This document shows positions 1 through 9,565 of a DNA stretch of 64,000 nt, one piece after another. The DNA is taken from contig NZ_JARQZP010000001.1 of NCBI RefSeq assembly GCF_029589055.1, positions 124,001 to 188,000 of the forward strand, given 5' to 3'. Positions within the stretch are counted from its first letter, which is position 1; each line of letters begins with the position of its first letter. Made by a program: the position numbers and the translations under genes. The DNA comes from Vibrio hannami. GTDB taxonomy: Bacteria; Pseudomonadota; Gammaproteobacteria; Enterobacterales; Vibrionaceae. Under the pieces are notes generated by a model. It worked only from the letters and a program-made list of their open reading frames with translations, made no database searches and had not been told where the DNA came from.

Positions 1-2
1 TT

Positions 3-389
3 ATCACTCTGCTGGAGGAGCCTAAGTCGATCACTAAGAAGATTAAGAGCGCAGTAACTGACCCTGAAGATCCACCGCGTGTAATCTACGATGTGGAAAA
101 CAAGCCAGGTATCGCAAACCTTATGGGGCTAATGCATGCCGCTACAGGCCAGAGCTTCGAAGAGATTGAGAAAGACTTCGAAGGTAAGATGTATGGCCAC
201 TTTAAGGTAGCAGTAGCAGAAGCGGTAGTTGCAATGCTTGAGCCTGTTCAGGCTGAGTATAAGCGTATCCGTGAAGACCGCGCATACCTTGACTCAGTAA
301 TGAAGACAGGTGCAGAGAAAGCATCTGCTCGAGCAGAGATCACACTGAAGAAAGTATACGAAGCAGTAGGCTTTGTTGCTCGTCCATAA
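3..389 (+). CDS. trpS: Tryptophanyl-tRNA synthetase, C-terminal part
   Basis: This is the last 128 codons of a gene that begins before the window. The open frame runs from base 3 without a start and ends in TAA. The visible text includes LLEEPKSITKKIKSA, the stretch just after the KMSKS loop region in TrpS, followed by the helical C-terminal domain that contacts the tRNA anticodon. The enzyme charges tRNA-Trp with tryptophan in the cytoplasm. The ATP-binding motifs lie outside the window, so the identification rests on the C-terminal text alone. A strong terminator follows at once, so trpS ends its transcript here. Confidence 0.88.
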   Translation: MTLLEEPKSITKKIKSAVTDPEDPPRVIYDVENKPGIANLMGLMHAATGQSFEEIEKDFEGKMYGHFKVAVAEAVVAMLEPVQAEYKRIREDRAYLDSVMKTGAEKASARAEITLKKVYEAVGFVARP

Positions 390-447
390 TCAGTGGGTGT
401 AAAAGATTCGCTCAACGCGAATTTGTTGGTTTAAAGTCAAATATCGG

Positions 448-475
448 GCAGCTCACGAGAGCTGCTTATTTTTTC
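448..475 (+). terminator. Rho-independent terminator after trpS
   Basis: A perfect 7-bp stem (448-454 with 459-465) with a 4-base loop is followed by TTATTTTTT. It separates trpS from pabA. Confidence 0.85.
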
Positions 476-548
476 TTGCCTTTCAGTGCTCAGTCGGCAC
501 AATACCGCACTTAAACAACCAATACCGCTTAAATACACGCAGGCACCA

Positions 549-1127
549 ATGCTTCTTATCATCGATAATTACGACTCCTTTAGTTATAACCTCTACCAGT
601 ACTTTTGTGAACTGGGCGCAGAGGTAAAAGTGGTGCGTAATGATGAAATAGATATTGCAGGCATTGAATCACTAGGTCCTACGCACCTTGTTATCTCTCC
701 GGGGCCATGCACACCAAATGAAGCGGGCATCTCCCTTGAGGCAATAAAACATTTTGCCGGAAAACTACCTTTGATGGGGGTTTGCCTTGGTCATCAGGCC
801 ATAGCGCAAGCTTTCGGTGCAGAGGTGGTTCGGGCAAAGAAGGTGATGCATGGAAAAACATCGCCAATTCGCCACAACAACAAAAGTGTGTTTGAAGGGC
901 TAAACAATCCTCTGACGGTAACTCGTTATCACTCGTTAGTAGTGAGCAAAGAGTCACTTCCCGACTGCTTTGAAATTACCTCCTGGACAGAGAGTTCAGA
1001 CGGTAACTTTGACGAGATAATGGGATTCCAACATAAAACCTTGCCTATTGATGCGGTTCAGTTTCATCCAGAATCGATCAAAACCGAGCAGGGTCATGAG
1101 CTACTTGCTAACTTTCTAAAGCGTTAA
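549..1127 (+). CDS. pabA: Aminodeoxychorismate/anthranilate synthase glutamine amidotransferase subunit
   Basis: A 192-residue class I glutamine amidotransferase. It releases ammonia from glutamine for aminodeoxychorismate synthase (folate pathway) and may also serve anthranilate synthase. The N-terminus [11 protein letters not shown] is the family start, so ATG 549 is preferred over in-frame upstream codons. The catalytic triad is visible: Cys79 in GVCLGHQ, and His173 and Glu175 in QFHPES. Length matches PabA/TrpG proteins. Upstream of the ast genes is its usual place in vibrios. PabA and TrpG cannot be fully separated from sequence alone; the context favours pabA. Confidence 0.9.
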   Translation: MLLIIDNYDSFSYNLYQYFCELGAEVKVVRNDEIDIAGIESLGPTHLVISPGPCTPNEAGISLEAIKHFAGKLPLMGVCLGHQAIAQAFGAEVVRAKKVMHGKTSPIRHNNKSVFEGLNNPLTVTRYHSLVVSKESLPDCFEITSWTESSDGNFDEIMGFQHKTLPIDAVQFHPESIKTEQGHELLANFLKR

Positions 1128-1500
1128 AATCAGGCTTTCCTGTTTCTGATAGCTTGAACTTGATCACTATTCTTAACAATACCCATCATTCTCTGTTATA
1201 ACTGAATAATGAAAATTTATGCGGGGAAGAACACCCTCCTATTCCCCCTTTCTGTTGTTTTGCTGAAATATTCCAGTTCTTCAGTGAATCTTCGGGAAAT
1301 TTTCATAATTACAGTGATAAAGCGATGCATAGATAGTCAATAATTATGCTTTCTCGCTATTGTGTTAGCAGTTATTAAGACGATCTCTCTATTGAATTGG
1401 TTAATAAATTGTAAATACAATGCAGAAGTAGAACAAAATACCAACAGTTTGAAAATAGACTCAAGCTGAAGCATTGGTACCGATATGGAGTATTGAGACG
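1128..1500. other. Intergenic region upstream of the ast genes
   Basis: About 370 AT-rich bases separate pabA from the aminotransferase gene. The promoter of the ast cluster must lie here. I looked for a clear ArgR operator and for a CRP site and saw only weak partial matches, so none is annotated. No open frame here is convincing. Confidence 0.6.
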
Positions 1501-2707
1501 ATGGGAAATAAAGTCGAACGTAGCTTGTTCAATGACGTGATGGTGCCGTGTTACAGCCCTCTCGAAATGATCCCGGTAAAAGGACAAGGATCACGAGTAT
1601 GGGATCAGGATGACAACGAATACATAGACTTCGCTGGTGGCATTGCCGTTAGCTGCCTTGGTCATTGTCATCCGGCAATGGTAAATGCCATTACCGAGCA
1701 GGCAAGTAAGATTTGGCACCTTAGTAATGTGATGACCAATGAGCCAGCACTTCGTCTGGCAAAAAAACTGACAGAGCTTTCTTTTGCCGATAAAGTATTC
1801 TTTGCCAACTCTGGTGCAGAAGCGAATGAAGCAGCTCTGAAACTTGCACGTCGCGTAGCAGCCGACAAATATGGCACAGATAAGTCAGAAATCATTGCCT
1901 TTAAACAGGGCTTCCACGGTCGTATATCTCTTTACAGTAACCGTAGGTGGACAAGCGGCGTATTCCGACGGATTTGGTCCTAAACCAGGTGATGTGACGC
2001 ACCTGGACTACAATGATATCGAAGCATTCAAAGCACATATCTCAGATAAAACCTGTGCTGTGATGATGGAGCCTCTCCAGGGCGAAGGTGGCATTGTTTC
2101 ACCAACACCTGAGTTTGCTAAAGCTGTCCGCGAACTGTGTGACCAGCACAATGCGCTACTTATTTTTGATGAAGTGCAAACAGGTAATGGCCGTACAGGT
2201 ACTTTCTATGCTTATGAAGGTCTTGGGGTAACGCCGGATATCCTAAGTACAGCAAAATCTCTGGGTGGTGGTATTCCTATCGGGGCAATGCTGACAACGG
2301 ATGAATTTGCTCCACACCTAAAAGTGGGTACTCACGGTTCTACTTATGGTGGTAACCCGCTTGCATGTGCAGTGGCTGAAGCGGTCGTTGATATAGTAAG
2401 CCAACCTGAAACTCTGGCTGGCGTTGCAGAAAGAGAAGCGCTGTTTCGAGATGGATTGACTAAAATTAACGATAAGTACGGCATCTTCAGCGAAATTCGC
2501 GGAAAAGGGTTATTGATTGGTGCTGCCCTGAACGAAGAGTGGCAAGGAAGAGCGCGTGAAGTGTTAGTTGCAGCAGAAAAGCAGGGGCTGATGGTTCTGG
2601 TTGCTGGCGCTAATGTGGTTCGATTTACTCCATCGCTGGTAATTCCTAAGCAAGATATTGAGGAAGGCTTAGCGCGTCTCGATAAAGCAATCGCAAGTAT
2701 TGTTTAA
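1501..2707 (+). pseudogene. astC: Acetylornithine/succinylornithine aminotransferase, frameshifted
   Basis: A class III PLP aminotransferase of the AstC/ArgD family, made of two overlapping pieces. The first frame gives [20 protein letters not shown]... to FKQGFHGR; the second picks up at [21 protein letters not shown] and runs to the normal C-terminus, with the PLP-lysine region AKSLGGGIP. The shift falls at about 1923-1933, where one extra base explains the break: reading ...FHGR-(T)-L-F-T-V restores the family sequence. ATG 1501 is preferred to an upstream in-frame GTG because MGNK fits the family N-terminus. In vibrios this one enzyme is thought to serve both arginine synthesis (ArgD) and arginine catabolism (AstC), so true loss should matter. 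A sequencing or assembly error is a real alternative. Confidence 0.8.
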
Positions 2708-2720
2708 ATAAAAACTGGTA

Positions 2721-2750
2721 GTCACTTCTCCACCTCCGTGGGGAAGTGAC
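2721..2750. repeat. Long hairpin between astC and astA
   Basis: A 13-bp stem with one wobble pair (2721-2733 with 2738-2750) and a 4-base loop, with no T-run after it. It is more likely an mRNA-processing or stability hairpin inside the ast transcript than a terminator. Confidence 0.6.
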
Positions 2751-2810
2751 AAGCTCAGCAGAACTGGAACTGCAGAGCAATTGTCAAATTAGCATCTGGA
2801 GGGAGTTGTG

Positions 2811-3830
2811 ATGCTGGTTGTTAGACCTATAAAAAAAACAGATTACGAAGCACTGAGAGTTTGTGCGGAAGAATCTGGACATGGATTTACTTCGCTTCCG
2901 GTTAACGAAGAACTGTTAACCAATCGTATTAATCACTCTGTAGCAAGCTTTGAAAAGCGGGATGTCACTGAACCTGGTGATGAAGGCTATCTGATGGTTG
3001 GCTTTGACTCTGAAACCGGGGAAGTTGCTGGCACAACAGCGATCGAAGCATCAATAGGCTGGGATGTGCCTTTCTACACCTACCACATCAGTAAGATTGT
3101 TCATTCTTCTCCTAAACTGGGGGTGAACAATGTCGTTAAATTGCTGACTTTTGGTAACAACTACACTGGCTGCAGTGAAGTTTGTACTCTGTTCTTAAGG
3201 CCCACTTTCCGTGGCGGCTTTAACGGTAAGCTTATGTCTAAGTGCCGCTTTCTGATGATGGCAGAGCACCCTGAACGTTTCTCTAAAGTGGTATTTGCTG
3301 AGATGCGTGGTGTATCTGATGAGAATGGAGAGTCTCCATTCTGGCAGTGGCTGCAAGAACATTTCTTCTCGATAGATTTCACATTGGCTGACTACCTGAC
3401 AGGCATTGGTAAAAAAGGCTTTATCGCTGATCTTATGCCCAAGTTGCCAATTTATATCAATCTTCTTAGCAAAGAAGCTCAAGCGGTAATAGGCAAAGTG
3501 CATGAAAACACGGTTCCTGCACTGAAGCTTTTAGAAAAAGAGGGCTTCGTTTGTCGGGACTACGTTGATATTTTCGATGCAGGACCAACGGTTGAGTGTG
3601 ATCTGCAAAATATTCACTCGGTACGTGATTCGTTTCGTGCAAAAGCTCAGGTCAGTGAGCACTCAAGTTCTCAGGACTATTTGATCATCAATACTTCTTT
3701 TGACAATTTCCGGGCGGTTGCGGCTAAAGCAGCATATGACAATGAGTCTGGCAGCGTTATTTTGAATGAAGAAACAGCTGGCGCACTTGAAATAAAAAGC
3801 GGCGACAACGTTCGTATGCTGGCGATTTAA
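2811..3830 (+). CDS. astA: Arginine N-succinyltransferase
   Basis: First enzyme of the arginine succinyltransferase pathway: succinyl-CoA plus arginine gives N2-succinylarginine. The N-terminus MLVVRPIKKTDYEAL and the central GFNGKLMSKCRFLMMA and FAEMRG stretches are typical of AstA, a GNAT-fold enzyme, and the 339 residues match the usual length. The start is ATG 2811, seven bases after a strong GGAGGG; the GTG one codon upstream is too close to that site. It lies between astC and astD with short gaps, so the three are probably one operon. Confidence 0.92.
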   Translation: MLVVRPIKKTDYEALRVCAEESGHGFTSLPVNEELLTNRINHSVASFEKRDVTEPGDEGYLMVGFDSETGEVAGTTAIEASIGWDVPFYTYHISKIVHSSPKLGVNNVVKLLTFGNNYTGCSEVCTLFLRPTFRGGFNGKLMSKCRFLMMAEHPERFSKVVFAEMRGVSDENGESPFWQWLQEHFFSIDFTLADYLTGIGKKGFIADLMPKLPIYINLLSKEAQAVIGKVHENTVPALKLLEKEGFVCRDYVDIFDAGPTVECDLQNIHSVRDSFRAKAQVSEHSSSQDYLIINTSFDNFRAVAAKAAYDNESGSVILNEETAGALEIKSGDNVRMLAI

Positions 3831-3845
3831 GGTGAGGGTATAAGT

Positions 3846-5303
3846 ATGACTCAGTGGATTTCAGGTCAATGGGTTGCAGGGCAGGGTGAAGTAATGACGT
3901 CATCAAGCCCGTATAACGATGAAGTTATCTGGACAGGGGATAGTGCTACGCCTGCACAGGTTGAGCAAGCCGTTAAAGCCGCAAGAAAAGCTTATCTAGA
4001 GTGGAAAAAGCTTAGCTATGAAGAGCGGGAAAAAGTGGTTCTGGCGTTTGCTGATGAGGTAAAGGCAAACAGCGAAGGTATCGCTGAAATCATCGCAAAA
4101 GAAACAGGTAAGCCATTCTGGGAAACCAAAACCGAAGCCGGAGCTGTTGCGGGCAAAATTGCGATTTCCATTCGTGCTTACCACGAAAGAACGGGCGAAA
4201 CGCAACGTGAAGCTGCAGGTAACCAGATCGTATTGCGCCACAGACCTCTTGGAGTGATGGCGATATTTGGTCCTTATAACTTCCCGGCGCACCTGCCAAA
4301 CGGTCATATGGTTCCTGCTTTGTTAGCAGGTAACACAGTGGTTTATAAACCATCGGAACAAACTCCGGCTACCGCTGAGTTTATTATGAAGTTATGGCAG
4401 AAAGCCGGACTTCCTGAAGGTGTAATTAATCTGGTTCAGGGAGCCAAAGAGACTGGTATCGCTCTGGCTGAATCTAAAGGCATCGACGGGCTATTGTTTA
4501 CTGGTAGTGCGAACACAGGACATATCCTTCATCGCCAGTTTGCTGGTCAGCCGGATAAGATGCTGGCTCTGGAGATGGGCGGTAACAACCCTATGGTTAT
4601 CTCTGAAAACTATGGTGAAGTGGACGCTACGGTTTATACCATTCTGCAATCTGCATTTATCAGTGCAGGGCAGCGTTGTACCTGTGCAAGAAGACTGTAT
4701 GTGCCGGAAGGTGAGAAGGGAGATGTTCTGATTGAGAGGCTTGTGCAGGCAACTCAGAACATAGTGGTTGATGAGCCATTTGCTGATCCTCAACCATTTA
4801 TGGGGCCACAAATTTCAGCTCAGGCTGCTGAGATTATTCTCAATGCTCAGGCTCAGTTGCTCACAATGGGGGCAGAGTCTTTGGTAGAGGCTAAACATAC
4901 AAAGGCGGCTTTTGTTACTCCGGGATTGATTGATGTAACTAAGGTAGAAGAGCTTCCGGATGAAGAGTACTTCGGTCCACTACTTCAGATTATTCGCTAT
5001 ACAGGCCTGGAGAATGCTGTCGAGATGGCTAACGATACTCGCTTTGGTTTATCAGCGGGCCTGGTTTCCACTGATGATGGTGAGTGGGATTACTTTGTTG
5101 AACATATCCGTGCTGGCATCGTAAACCGGAACCGTCAGCTTACGGGGGCAAGTGGTGATGCGCCATTTGGTGGTCCGGGTGCATCTGGCAACTTACGCCC
5201 GAGTGCTTACTATGCTGCTGATTACTGTGCTTACCCGATGGCTTCAATGGAAGGTAGCGAAACTTTATTGCCTGAGACGTTAAGCCCGGGAGTTAAGTTG
5301 TAG
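3846..5303 (+). CDS. astD: Succinylglutamate-semialdehyde dehydrogenase
   Basis: A 485-residue NAD-dependent aldehyde dehydrogenase that oxidises succinylglutamate semialdehyde in the fourth step of the AST pathway. The catalytic cysteine is Cys278 in GQRCTCARR and the general-base glutamate is Glu243 in LEMGGNNP. The GSANTG nucleotide-binding segment precedes them. A GAGGG site lies ahead of ATG 3846, only 15 bases after astA. astB and astE are not in the window; in vibrios they need not be adjacent. Confidence 0.93.
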   Translation: MTQWISGQWVAGQGEVMTSSSPYNDEVIWTGDSATPAQVEQAVKAARKAYLEWKKLSYEEREKVVLAFADEVKANSEGIAEIIAKETGKPFWETKTEAGAVAGKIAISIRAYHERTGETQREAAGNQIVLRHRPLGVMAIFGPYNFPAHLPNGHMVPALLAGNTVVYKPSEQTPATAEFIMKLWQKAGLPEGVINLVQGAKETGIALAESKGIDGLLFTGSANTGHILHRQFAGQPDKMLALEMGGNNPMVISENYGEVDATVYTILQSAFISAGQRCTCARRLYVPEGEKGDVLIERLVQATQNIVVDEPFADPQPFMGPQISAQAAEIILNAQAQLLTMGAESLVEAKHTKAAFVTPGLIDVTKVEELPDEEYFGPLLQIIRYTGLENAVEMANDTRFGLSAGLVSTDDGEWDYFVEHIRAGIVNRNRQLTGASGDAPFGGPGASGNLRPSAYYAADYCAYPMASMEGSETLLPETLSPGVKL

Positions 5304-5309
5304 TTGTTA

Positions 5310-5461
5310 CTCGTTCCCACGGTCCCGTGGGAATGCATATCTGACAAGAAGAGCTGTATTAATATCGATGTTATTTGGTGTTATTGACTCAGATCTGCAT
5401 ATCCAATGATTTGATGTTTCCGGCTCCGGTATGCGTTACTACGCAGGAGCGTAGTAACGAG
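5310..5461. repeat. Inverted pair of REP-like hairpins
   Basis: Two hairpin units, 5310-5339 and 5430-5461, face each other. Both share the frame TATGC.TT...ACG...CGT...AACGAG when read in the same sense. One has CCC/GGG in the stem, the other ACT/AGT, so the stem differences are compensatory. The CTCGTTCCCACG...CGTGGGAATGCATA type of unit is a widespread bacterial REP-like repeat. The pair sits between astD and the DUF1338 gene. Confidence 0.75.
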
Positions 5462-5494
5462 GGCGATAAGCCTACCAATTTTCAAGGAGGAACC

Positions 5495-6286
5495 ATGTCA
5501 CCTGATTTACTATTCCAGTCACTATGGCAGGACTACATTGCTCGCTTATGTCCGTCAGCAGAGAAAGTTCATAGCTTACTTGAAGAGGACGAAGCTCTAA
5601 TCAACGATCATATTGCATTGCGAACCTTCGGAGTTGAGCTATTAGGTATCGATGTGCTGTCTAAGCCATTTATCGAATTGGGCTATAAAGAGTGCGGCGA
5701 TTATATCTTTGAAAGTAAGAAGTTAACCGCCAAACACTTTGAGCATCCTGACCCTAAACAGCCAAAAGTCTTTATTAGTCAACTAGAGGTTGGGCTATGC
5801 TCACCTGAACTAGGTGCCATAGTTAACCGCTTAGTCGGGCAGGTAGATGCTGAAAAACTAACCAGTAGTGACTTTCTTTCCCATGGCCGACTTTGGGAAA
5901 CAAGTCACGAAGAGTATGAGTTGCTGGCTAAAGAGAGTGAGTATGCTGCATGGTTGTCTGCTCATGGGTACGGCGCTAACCACTTTACGGTCAGTGTTAA
6001 CCAGCTGAAGGCATTTGATGAAGTTAAGGCAGTAAATGACCACTTACGAGAGTCAGGCTTCAGAATTAACGAGTCAGGTGGCGAAGTAAAAGGCTCACCT
6101 GACGTGTTGCTGGAACAATCATCAACCATGGCAGATAAGGTTCCGGTTCAGTTTAGTGATGGTGAATATGTTATTTCTGGTGGATTCTATGAGTTCGCCA
6201 AGCGCTACCCGACGGCTGACGGCACGCTATATCCGGGATTCGTGGCCGCCTCTGCTGACAAGATATTTGAAAGTACCGATAGCTAG
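5495..6286 (+). CDS. DUF1338 family protein (2-oxoadipate dioxygenase/decarboxylase-like)
   Basis: A 263-residue protein of the DUF1338 / HglS-YdcJ superfamily, which has a VOC-like metal-binding fold. NDHIALRTF near residue 38 carries a likely metal-ligand histidine, and GYGANHFTVSV holds another. Characterised members convert 2-oxoadipate to 2-hydroxyglutarate in lysine catabolism; this short version has no assigned substrate. AAGGAGG four bases before ATG 5495 fixes the start, although the frame is open further upstream across a REP unit. It follows astD in the same direction, so a role linked to amino-acid catabolism is a guess from context. Confidence 0.8.
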   Translation: MSPDLLFQSLWQDYIARLCPSAEKVHSLLEEDEALINDHIALRTFGVELLGIDVLSKPFIELGYKECGDYIFESKKLTAKHFEHPDPKQPKVFISQLEVGLCSPELGAIVNRLVGQVDAEKLTSSDFLSHGRLWETSHEEYELLAKESEYAAWLSAHGYGANHFTVSVNQLKAFDEVKAVNDHLRESGFRINESGGEVKGSPDVLLEQSSTMADKVPVQFSDGEYVISGGFYEFAKRYPTADGTLYPGFVAASADKIFESTDS

Positions 6287-6308
6287 GTTACGGGAGCAGG
6301 GGACTTAC

Positions 6309-7349
6309 CTACTCCAGATTAAGGTCTAGCGGTGTTTTGCTAGGCCTACCGCCAATCTCTCTGGTTAGCTTAGGCACAAGGTAGCCAGAGGTCTCTTCCA
6401 TCACGCCTCGCATAATGTTTTTGGCTTCCTCATCACTAACATAGAAGTGAGCTGCGCCTTGTACCTTATCCAACACATGAAGGTAGTATGGCTGAATGCC
6501 TGCATCGAATAGACTTTCATTCAGTTCAACCTGAGTATCAACAGAGTTATTGGCTCCCTTAAGAAGCACGCCCTGATTCAGCAGAGTGGCACCAGCAAAT
6601 TTTAGTTTAGCAAACGCAGCTTTTAGTGAGTCATCAATCTCATTTGGATGGTTGATATGAGAGACAAAAACAACCTGCAAGCGAGTTGAACGAATTAGGT
6701 GGCATAGCTCGTCAGTTATACGGGAAGGTATCACCACAGGTAAACGAGAATGGATTCTGAGTCTCTTGATATGAGAGATTTCCCCTAGTTGTTCAAATAA
6801 CCACTGCAACTCGTGATCCTTGGCCATTAGCGGATCACCACCTGAAAGAATCACTTCATTCAGTTCTTTATGTTCTGCAATATAGTCAATGCTTTGCTGC
6901 CAAACAGCTTTAGAGCCTTTGTTTTCACTATAAGGAAAGTGTCTGCGAAAGCAGTACCGACAATTGATGGCACATCCACCTTTAAGGATTAGCAGAGCCC
7001 GGTTTTTATATTTATGCAGTAATCCAGGTTGTTCATTATCCTGTTCTTCAAGAGGATCGGAGGAATAACCCGGGTGGATTTCAAGCTCCTCAGTGACAGG
7101 AAGAACCTGTTTCAGAAGAGGATCATTGATATCTTTGTGCTTCATTCGGGCAACAAAAGAGCGAGGAACTCGTTGTGCAAACTGCTTTTTTGCTTCGAAG
7201 CAGGTTTCACCTTCGCTGTTTTTCGGCCAGTCAGATTCAGGAATGTGAAGCAATTTAAGCAAAGTAACAGGATCTGAGATCCCATTCGCTAGTTCATTGA
7301 TCCAGTTTTGCTCAACAGAAACTGATTTTCGGGTTATGATATGCGACAT
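6309..7349 (-). CDS. epmB: EF-P (R)-beta-lysylation protein, lysine 2,3-aminomutase family
   Basis: A 346-residue radical SAM enzyme of the KamA family. It turns lysine into (R)-beta-lysine, which EpmA attaches to EF-P. The iron-sulfur cysteines are Cys126, Cys130 and Cys133 in CAINCRYCFRRH. The PLP lysine is probably Lys264 in LLKGANNS. It lacks the zinc-binding C-terminal extension of catabolic aminomutases, as expected for EpmB. It is divergent from efp across a 36-base gap, as in E. coli, so the two promoters overlap or face each other. Confidence 0.93.
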   Translation of the reverse strand: MSHIITRKSVSVEQNWINELANGISDPVTLLKLLHIPESDWPKNSEGETCFEAKKQFAQRVPRSFVARMKHKDINDPLLKQVLPVTEELEIHPGYSSDPLEEQDNEQPGLLHKYKNRALLILKGGCAINCRYCFRRHFPYSENKGSKAVWQQSIDYIAEHKELNEVILSGGDPLMAKDHELQWLFEQLGEISHIKRLRIHSRLPVVIPSRITDELCHLIRSTRLQVVFVSHINHPNEIDDSLKAAFAKLKFAGATLLNQGVLLKGANNSVDTQVELNESLFDAGIQPYYLHVLDKVQGAAHFYVSDEEAKNIMRGVMEETSGYLVPKLTREIGGRPSKTPLDLNLE

Positions 7350-7385
7350 TAAATTTTGACTCGAAAAATACGATAAGAGGAAATA

Positions 7386-7952
7386 ATGGCTACAGTTAGC
7401 ACTAATGAATTCAAAGGCGGCCTTAAACTAATGCTTGATAACGAGCCTTGCGTAATTCTTGAAAACGAATACGTAAAGCCGGGTAAAGGTCAGGCGTTCA
7501 ACCGCGTTAAAATTCGTAAACTACTTTCTGGTAAAGTGCTAGAGAAAACATTCAAGTCTGGCGAAACGTGTGAAGTTGCTGACGTAATGGATATCGATCT
7601 AGATTATCTATACACAGACGGCGAATTCTACCACTTTATGAACGCAGAAACATTCGAACAAATTGCTGCGGATGCAAAAGCGGTTGGTGACAATGCTAAG
7701 TGGTTGGTAGAAAACAATACTTGTATGATCACTCTTTGGAACGGTAACCCAATCACGGTTACTCCACCGAATTTCGTTGAGCTTGAAGTAACTGAAACTG
7801 ACCCAGGCCTTAAAGGTGATACTCAGGGTACGGGTGGCAAGCCAGCAACTCTGACTACTGGCGCTGTTGTTCGTGTACCTCTGTTTATCCAGATAGGCGA
7901 AGTAATCAAAGTAGATACTCGTTCAGCTGAATACGTAGGTCGTGTGAAGTAA
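7386..7952 (+). CDS. efp: Elongation factor P
   Basis: A 188-residue, three-domain factor that relieves ribosomes stalled at polyproline. The modified residue is Lys34 in the VKPGKGQAF loop at the tip of domain I, at the same position as the beta-lysylated lysine of E. coli EF-P. A GAGG site lies six bases before ATG 7386. Its modifying enzymes EpmB (divergent neighbour) and EpmA (about 3.7 kb downstream) are both present, so the beta-lysine pathway is likely intact. The hydroxylase EpmC is not in the window. Confidence 0.97.
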   Translation: MATVSTNEFKGGLKLMLDNEPCVILENEYVKPGKGQAFNRVKIRKLLSGKVLEKTFKSGETCEVADVMDIDLDYLYTDGEFYHFMNAETFEQIAADAKAVGDNAKWLVENNTCMITLWNGNPITVTPPNFVELEVTETDPGLKGDTQGTGGKPATLTTGAVVRVPLFIQIGEVIKVDTRSAEYVGRVK

Positions 7953-8004
7953 TTTATATGGTTCCAGGTTACGGGACGGACATAGTCCTACAGAACTGAT
8001 AATT

Positions 8005-8038
8005 AAAAGGGGTTGATGCAAATGCATCAGCCCCTTTT
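8005..8038. terminator. Bidirectional terminator between efp and frdD
   Basis: A 15-bp stem with one wobble (8005-8019 with 8024-8038) has A4 on one side and T4 on the other. It can end both convergent transcripts. Confidence 0.85.
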
Positions 8039-8067
8039 ATTCAGTGTGGGATAAGCTCTTGCAGAGC

Positions 8068-8430
8068 TTAGATCATATAGATAAACACAACCGCCAGCAC
8101 AGTAATAAAGCCAGCCACAAAGTAACAAGCGATTTTACCTGCGGTACCCACATGCAGTTTCAGGTCGTGCATACCGTGATGTAGACGGTGCATCGCATGC
8201 CACATTGGCAGTGCCAGTGTGCCGATGATAAACAGGGCACCGATAAAGCTGGTGGCAAAGTCAGCCACACGCTCATAGCTCAGTGCTTCCGCATCAATGA
8301 TGCCTAGTGGCGCAAGAATACCCAGTACCAATACGGTGATTGGGGTAATCATCGCAAACCAGGTGCCGCCAGCACCGAACAGTCCCCACCATACCGGCTC
8401 GTCTGAACGTTTTGGATTTTTATCAACCAC
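8068..8430 (-). CDS. frdD: Fumarate reductase membrane anchor subunit D
   Basis: A 120-residue hydrophobic subunit with three membrane segments. With FrdC it anchors the catalytic dimer and binds menaquinol. The start is GTG 8430 (protein begins [21 protein letters not shown]), preceded by AAGGAG at a good distance; the longer ATG version would extend into frdC. The [13 protein letters not shown] segment is typical of the family. Last gene of the frdABCD operon. Confidence 0.93.
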   Translation of the reverse strand: MVDKNPKRSDEPVWWGLFGAGGTWFAMITPITVLVLGILAPLGIIDAEALSYERVADFATSFIGALFIIGTLALPMWHAMHRLHHGMHDLKLHVGTAGKIACYFVAGFITVLAVVFIYMI

Positions 8431-8440
8431 AATAGACTCC

Positions 8441-8824
8441 TTACACGATGATGAGAACAATCAGGGAAATCGCCGCCACAGCGCCCCATTGAGACAAGAC
8501 AATCAGTTTCTTATCCAGCAGTTTGCCCTTGATGCGGATTGGCATCACCTGAGGCATCATGCTGAAGAAGGTCTGAGCGTGGAACAAGCTGCCCAGTAAC
8601 GCCAGAATGTTGATGATAATCACCAGCGGGTTACCCATGAAAGACAACCATGCTTCCCAGGACTCTGGTCCCTTCACTAAACTGCCCAGACCCCAGGTCA
8701 GAAACAGGGTGAAGAAAATCAACGGCAGTACCGTTGCTTCACGCAACATGTACATACGGTAGAACTTGCTCTTCTGCCACCAGGTGGCCTTCATTTCACG
8801 AACATAAGGTTTACGGTTACTCAT
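8441..8824 (-). CDS. frdC: Fumarate reductase membrane anchor subunit C
   Basis: A 127-residue integral membrane subunit with three hydrophobic segments. [22 protein letters not shown] is the standard FrdC N-terminus. It shares the quinone site with FrdD. It starts 3 bases after frdB ends and is followed 10 bases later by frdD, so translation is probably coupled. Confidence 0.95.
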   Translation of the reverse strand: MSNRKPYVREMKATWWQKSKFYRMYMLREATVLPLIFFTLFLTWGLGSLVKGPESWEAWLSFMGNPLVIIINILALLGSLFHAQTFFSMMPQVMPIRIKGKLLDKKLIVLSQWGAVAAISLIVLIIV

Positions 8825-8827
8825 GTC

Positions 8828-9565
8828 TTACGCCTCCTGTGGTTTCATCATCGCAATGACAAAGTCTTTTGAAGACTCGACCTTGCCCTGGTTCACCGCT
8901 GCTGCCGGGTCTACGTTCTTCGGACACACCTCAGAGCAGAAGCCCACAAAGGTACAGCCCCATACGCCGTTTTCACCGTTCAGTAGCTTCATACGCTCGT
9001 CTTTACCGTTGTCACGGCTATCAAGGTTGTAGCGGTGCGCAAGGGTAATGGCTGCAGGGCCTAAGAATTCCGGGTTCAGGCCAAACTGAGGGCAGGCTGC
9101 GTAACACAGACCACAGTTGATACAGGCAGAGAACTGCTTGTATTTGGCTAGTTGCTCAGGGGTCTGGTTGTTCGGCCCATCTTCTGGTGTACGGTCGTTA
9201 CCTAAGATGTATGGCTTCAGCGCTTCTAAGCGTTCAATGAACGGCGTCATGTCCACAATCAGGTCTTTCTCAATCGGGAAGTTCGCCAGAGGCTCGATGA
9301 GCATGCCATCCGGGTAGTCACGCAAGAAGGTCTTACACGCCAGCTTCGGATAGTTGTTCACCATCATGCCGCAAGAGCCACAAATCGCCATACGGCAAGA
9401 CCAGCGGAACGACAGGTTTTTATCCAGGTTGTCTTTGATGTAACCCAGTGCATCCAAAAGAGACATGGTCTCATCAAACGGCACTTCAAAGGTTTGTACG
9501 TACGGCTCTGCATCTTTCTCAGGGTCATAACGCAGAATGTCGATTTTTTGTACTCGGTTCGCCAT
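8828..9565 (-). CDS. frdB: Fumarate reductase iron-sulfur subunit
   Basis: A 245-residue electron-transfer subunit. The N-terminal [2Fe-2S] cysteines are in CRMAICGSC and the later KLAC. The [4Fe-4S] and [3Fe-4S] clusters use [12 protein letters not shown] and [17 protein letters not shown]. It carries electrons from menaquinol at FrdCD to the flavin in FrdA during anaerobic fumarate respiration. Its ATG overlaps the frdA stop by one base (TAATG). Confidence 0.96.
   Translation of the reverse strand: MANRVQKIDILRYDPEKDAEPYVQTFEVPFDETMSLLDALGYIKDNLDKNLSFRWSCRMAICGSCGMMVNNYPKLACKTFLRDYPDGMLIEPLANFPIEKDLIVDMTPFIERLEALKPYILGNDRTPEDGPNNQTPEQLAKYKQFSACINCGLCYAACPQFGLNPEFLGPAAITLAHRYNLDSRDNGKDERMKLLNGENGVWGCTFVGFCSEVCPKNVDPAAAVNQGKVESSKDFVIAMMKPQEA

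Noticed and set aside
1128..1500. ArgR or CRP operator upstream of astC
   Set aside because: Only partial matches to either consensus; too weak to claim.
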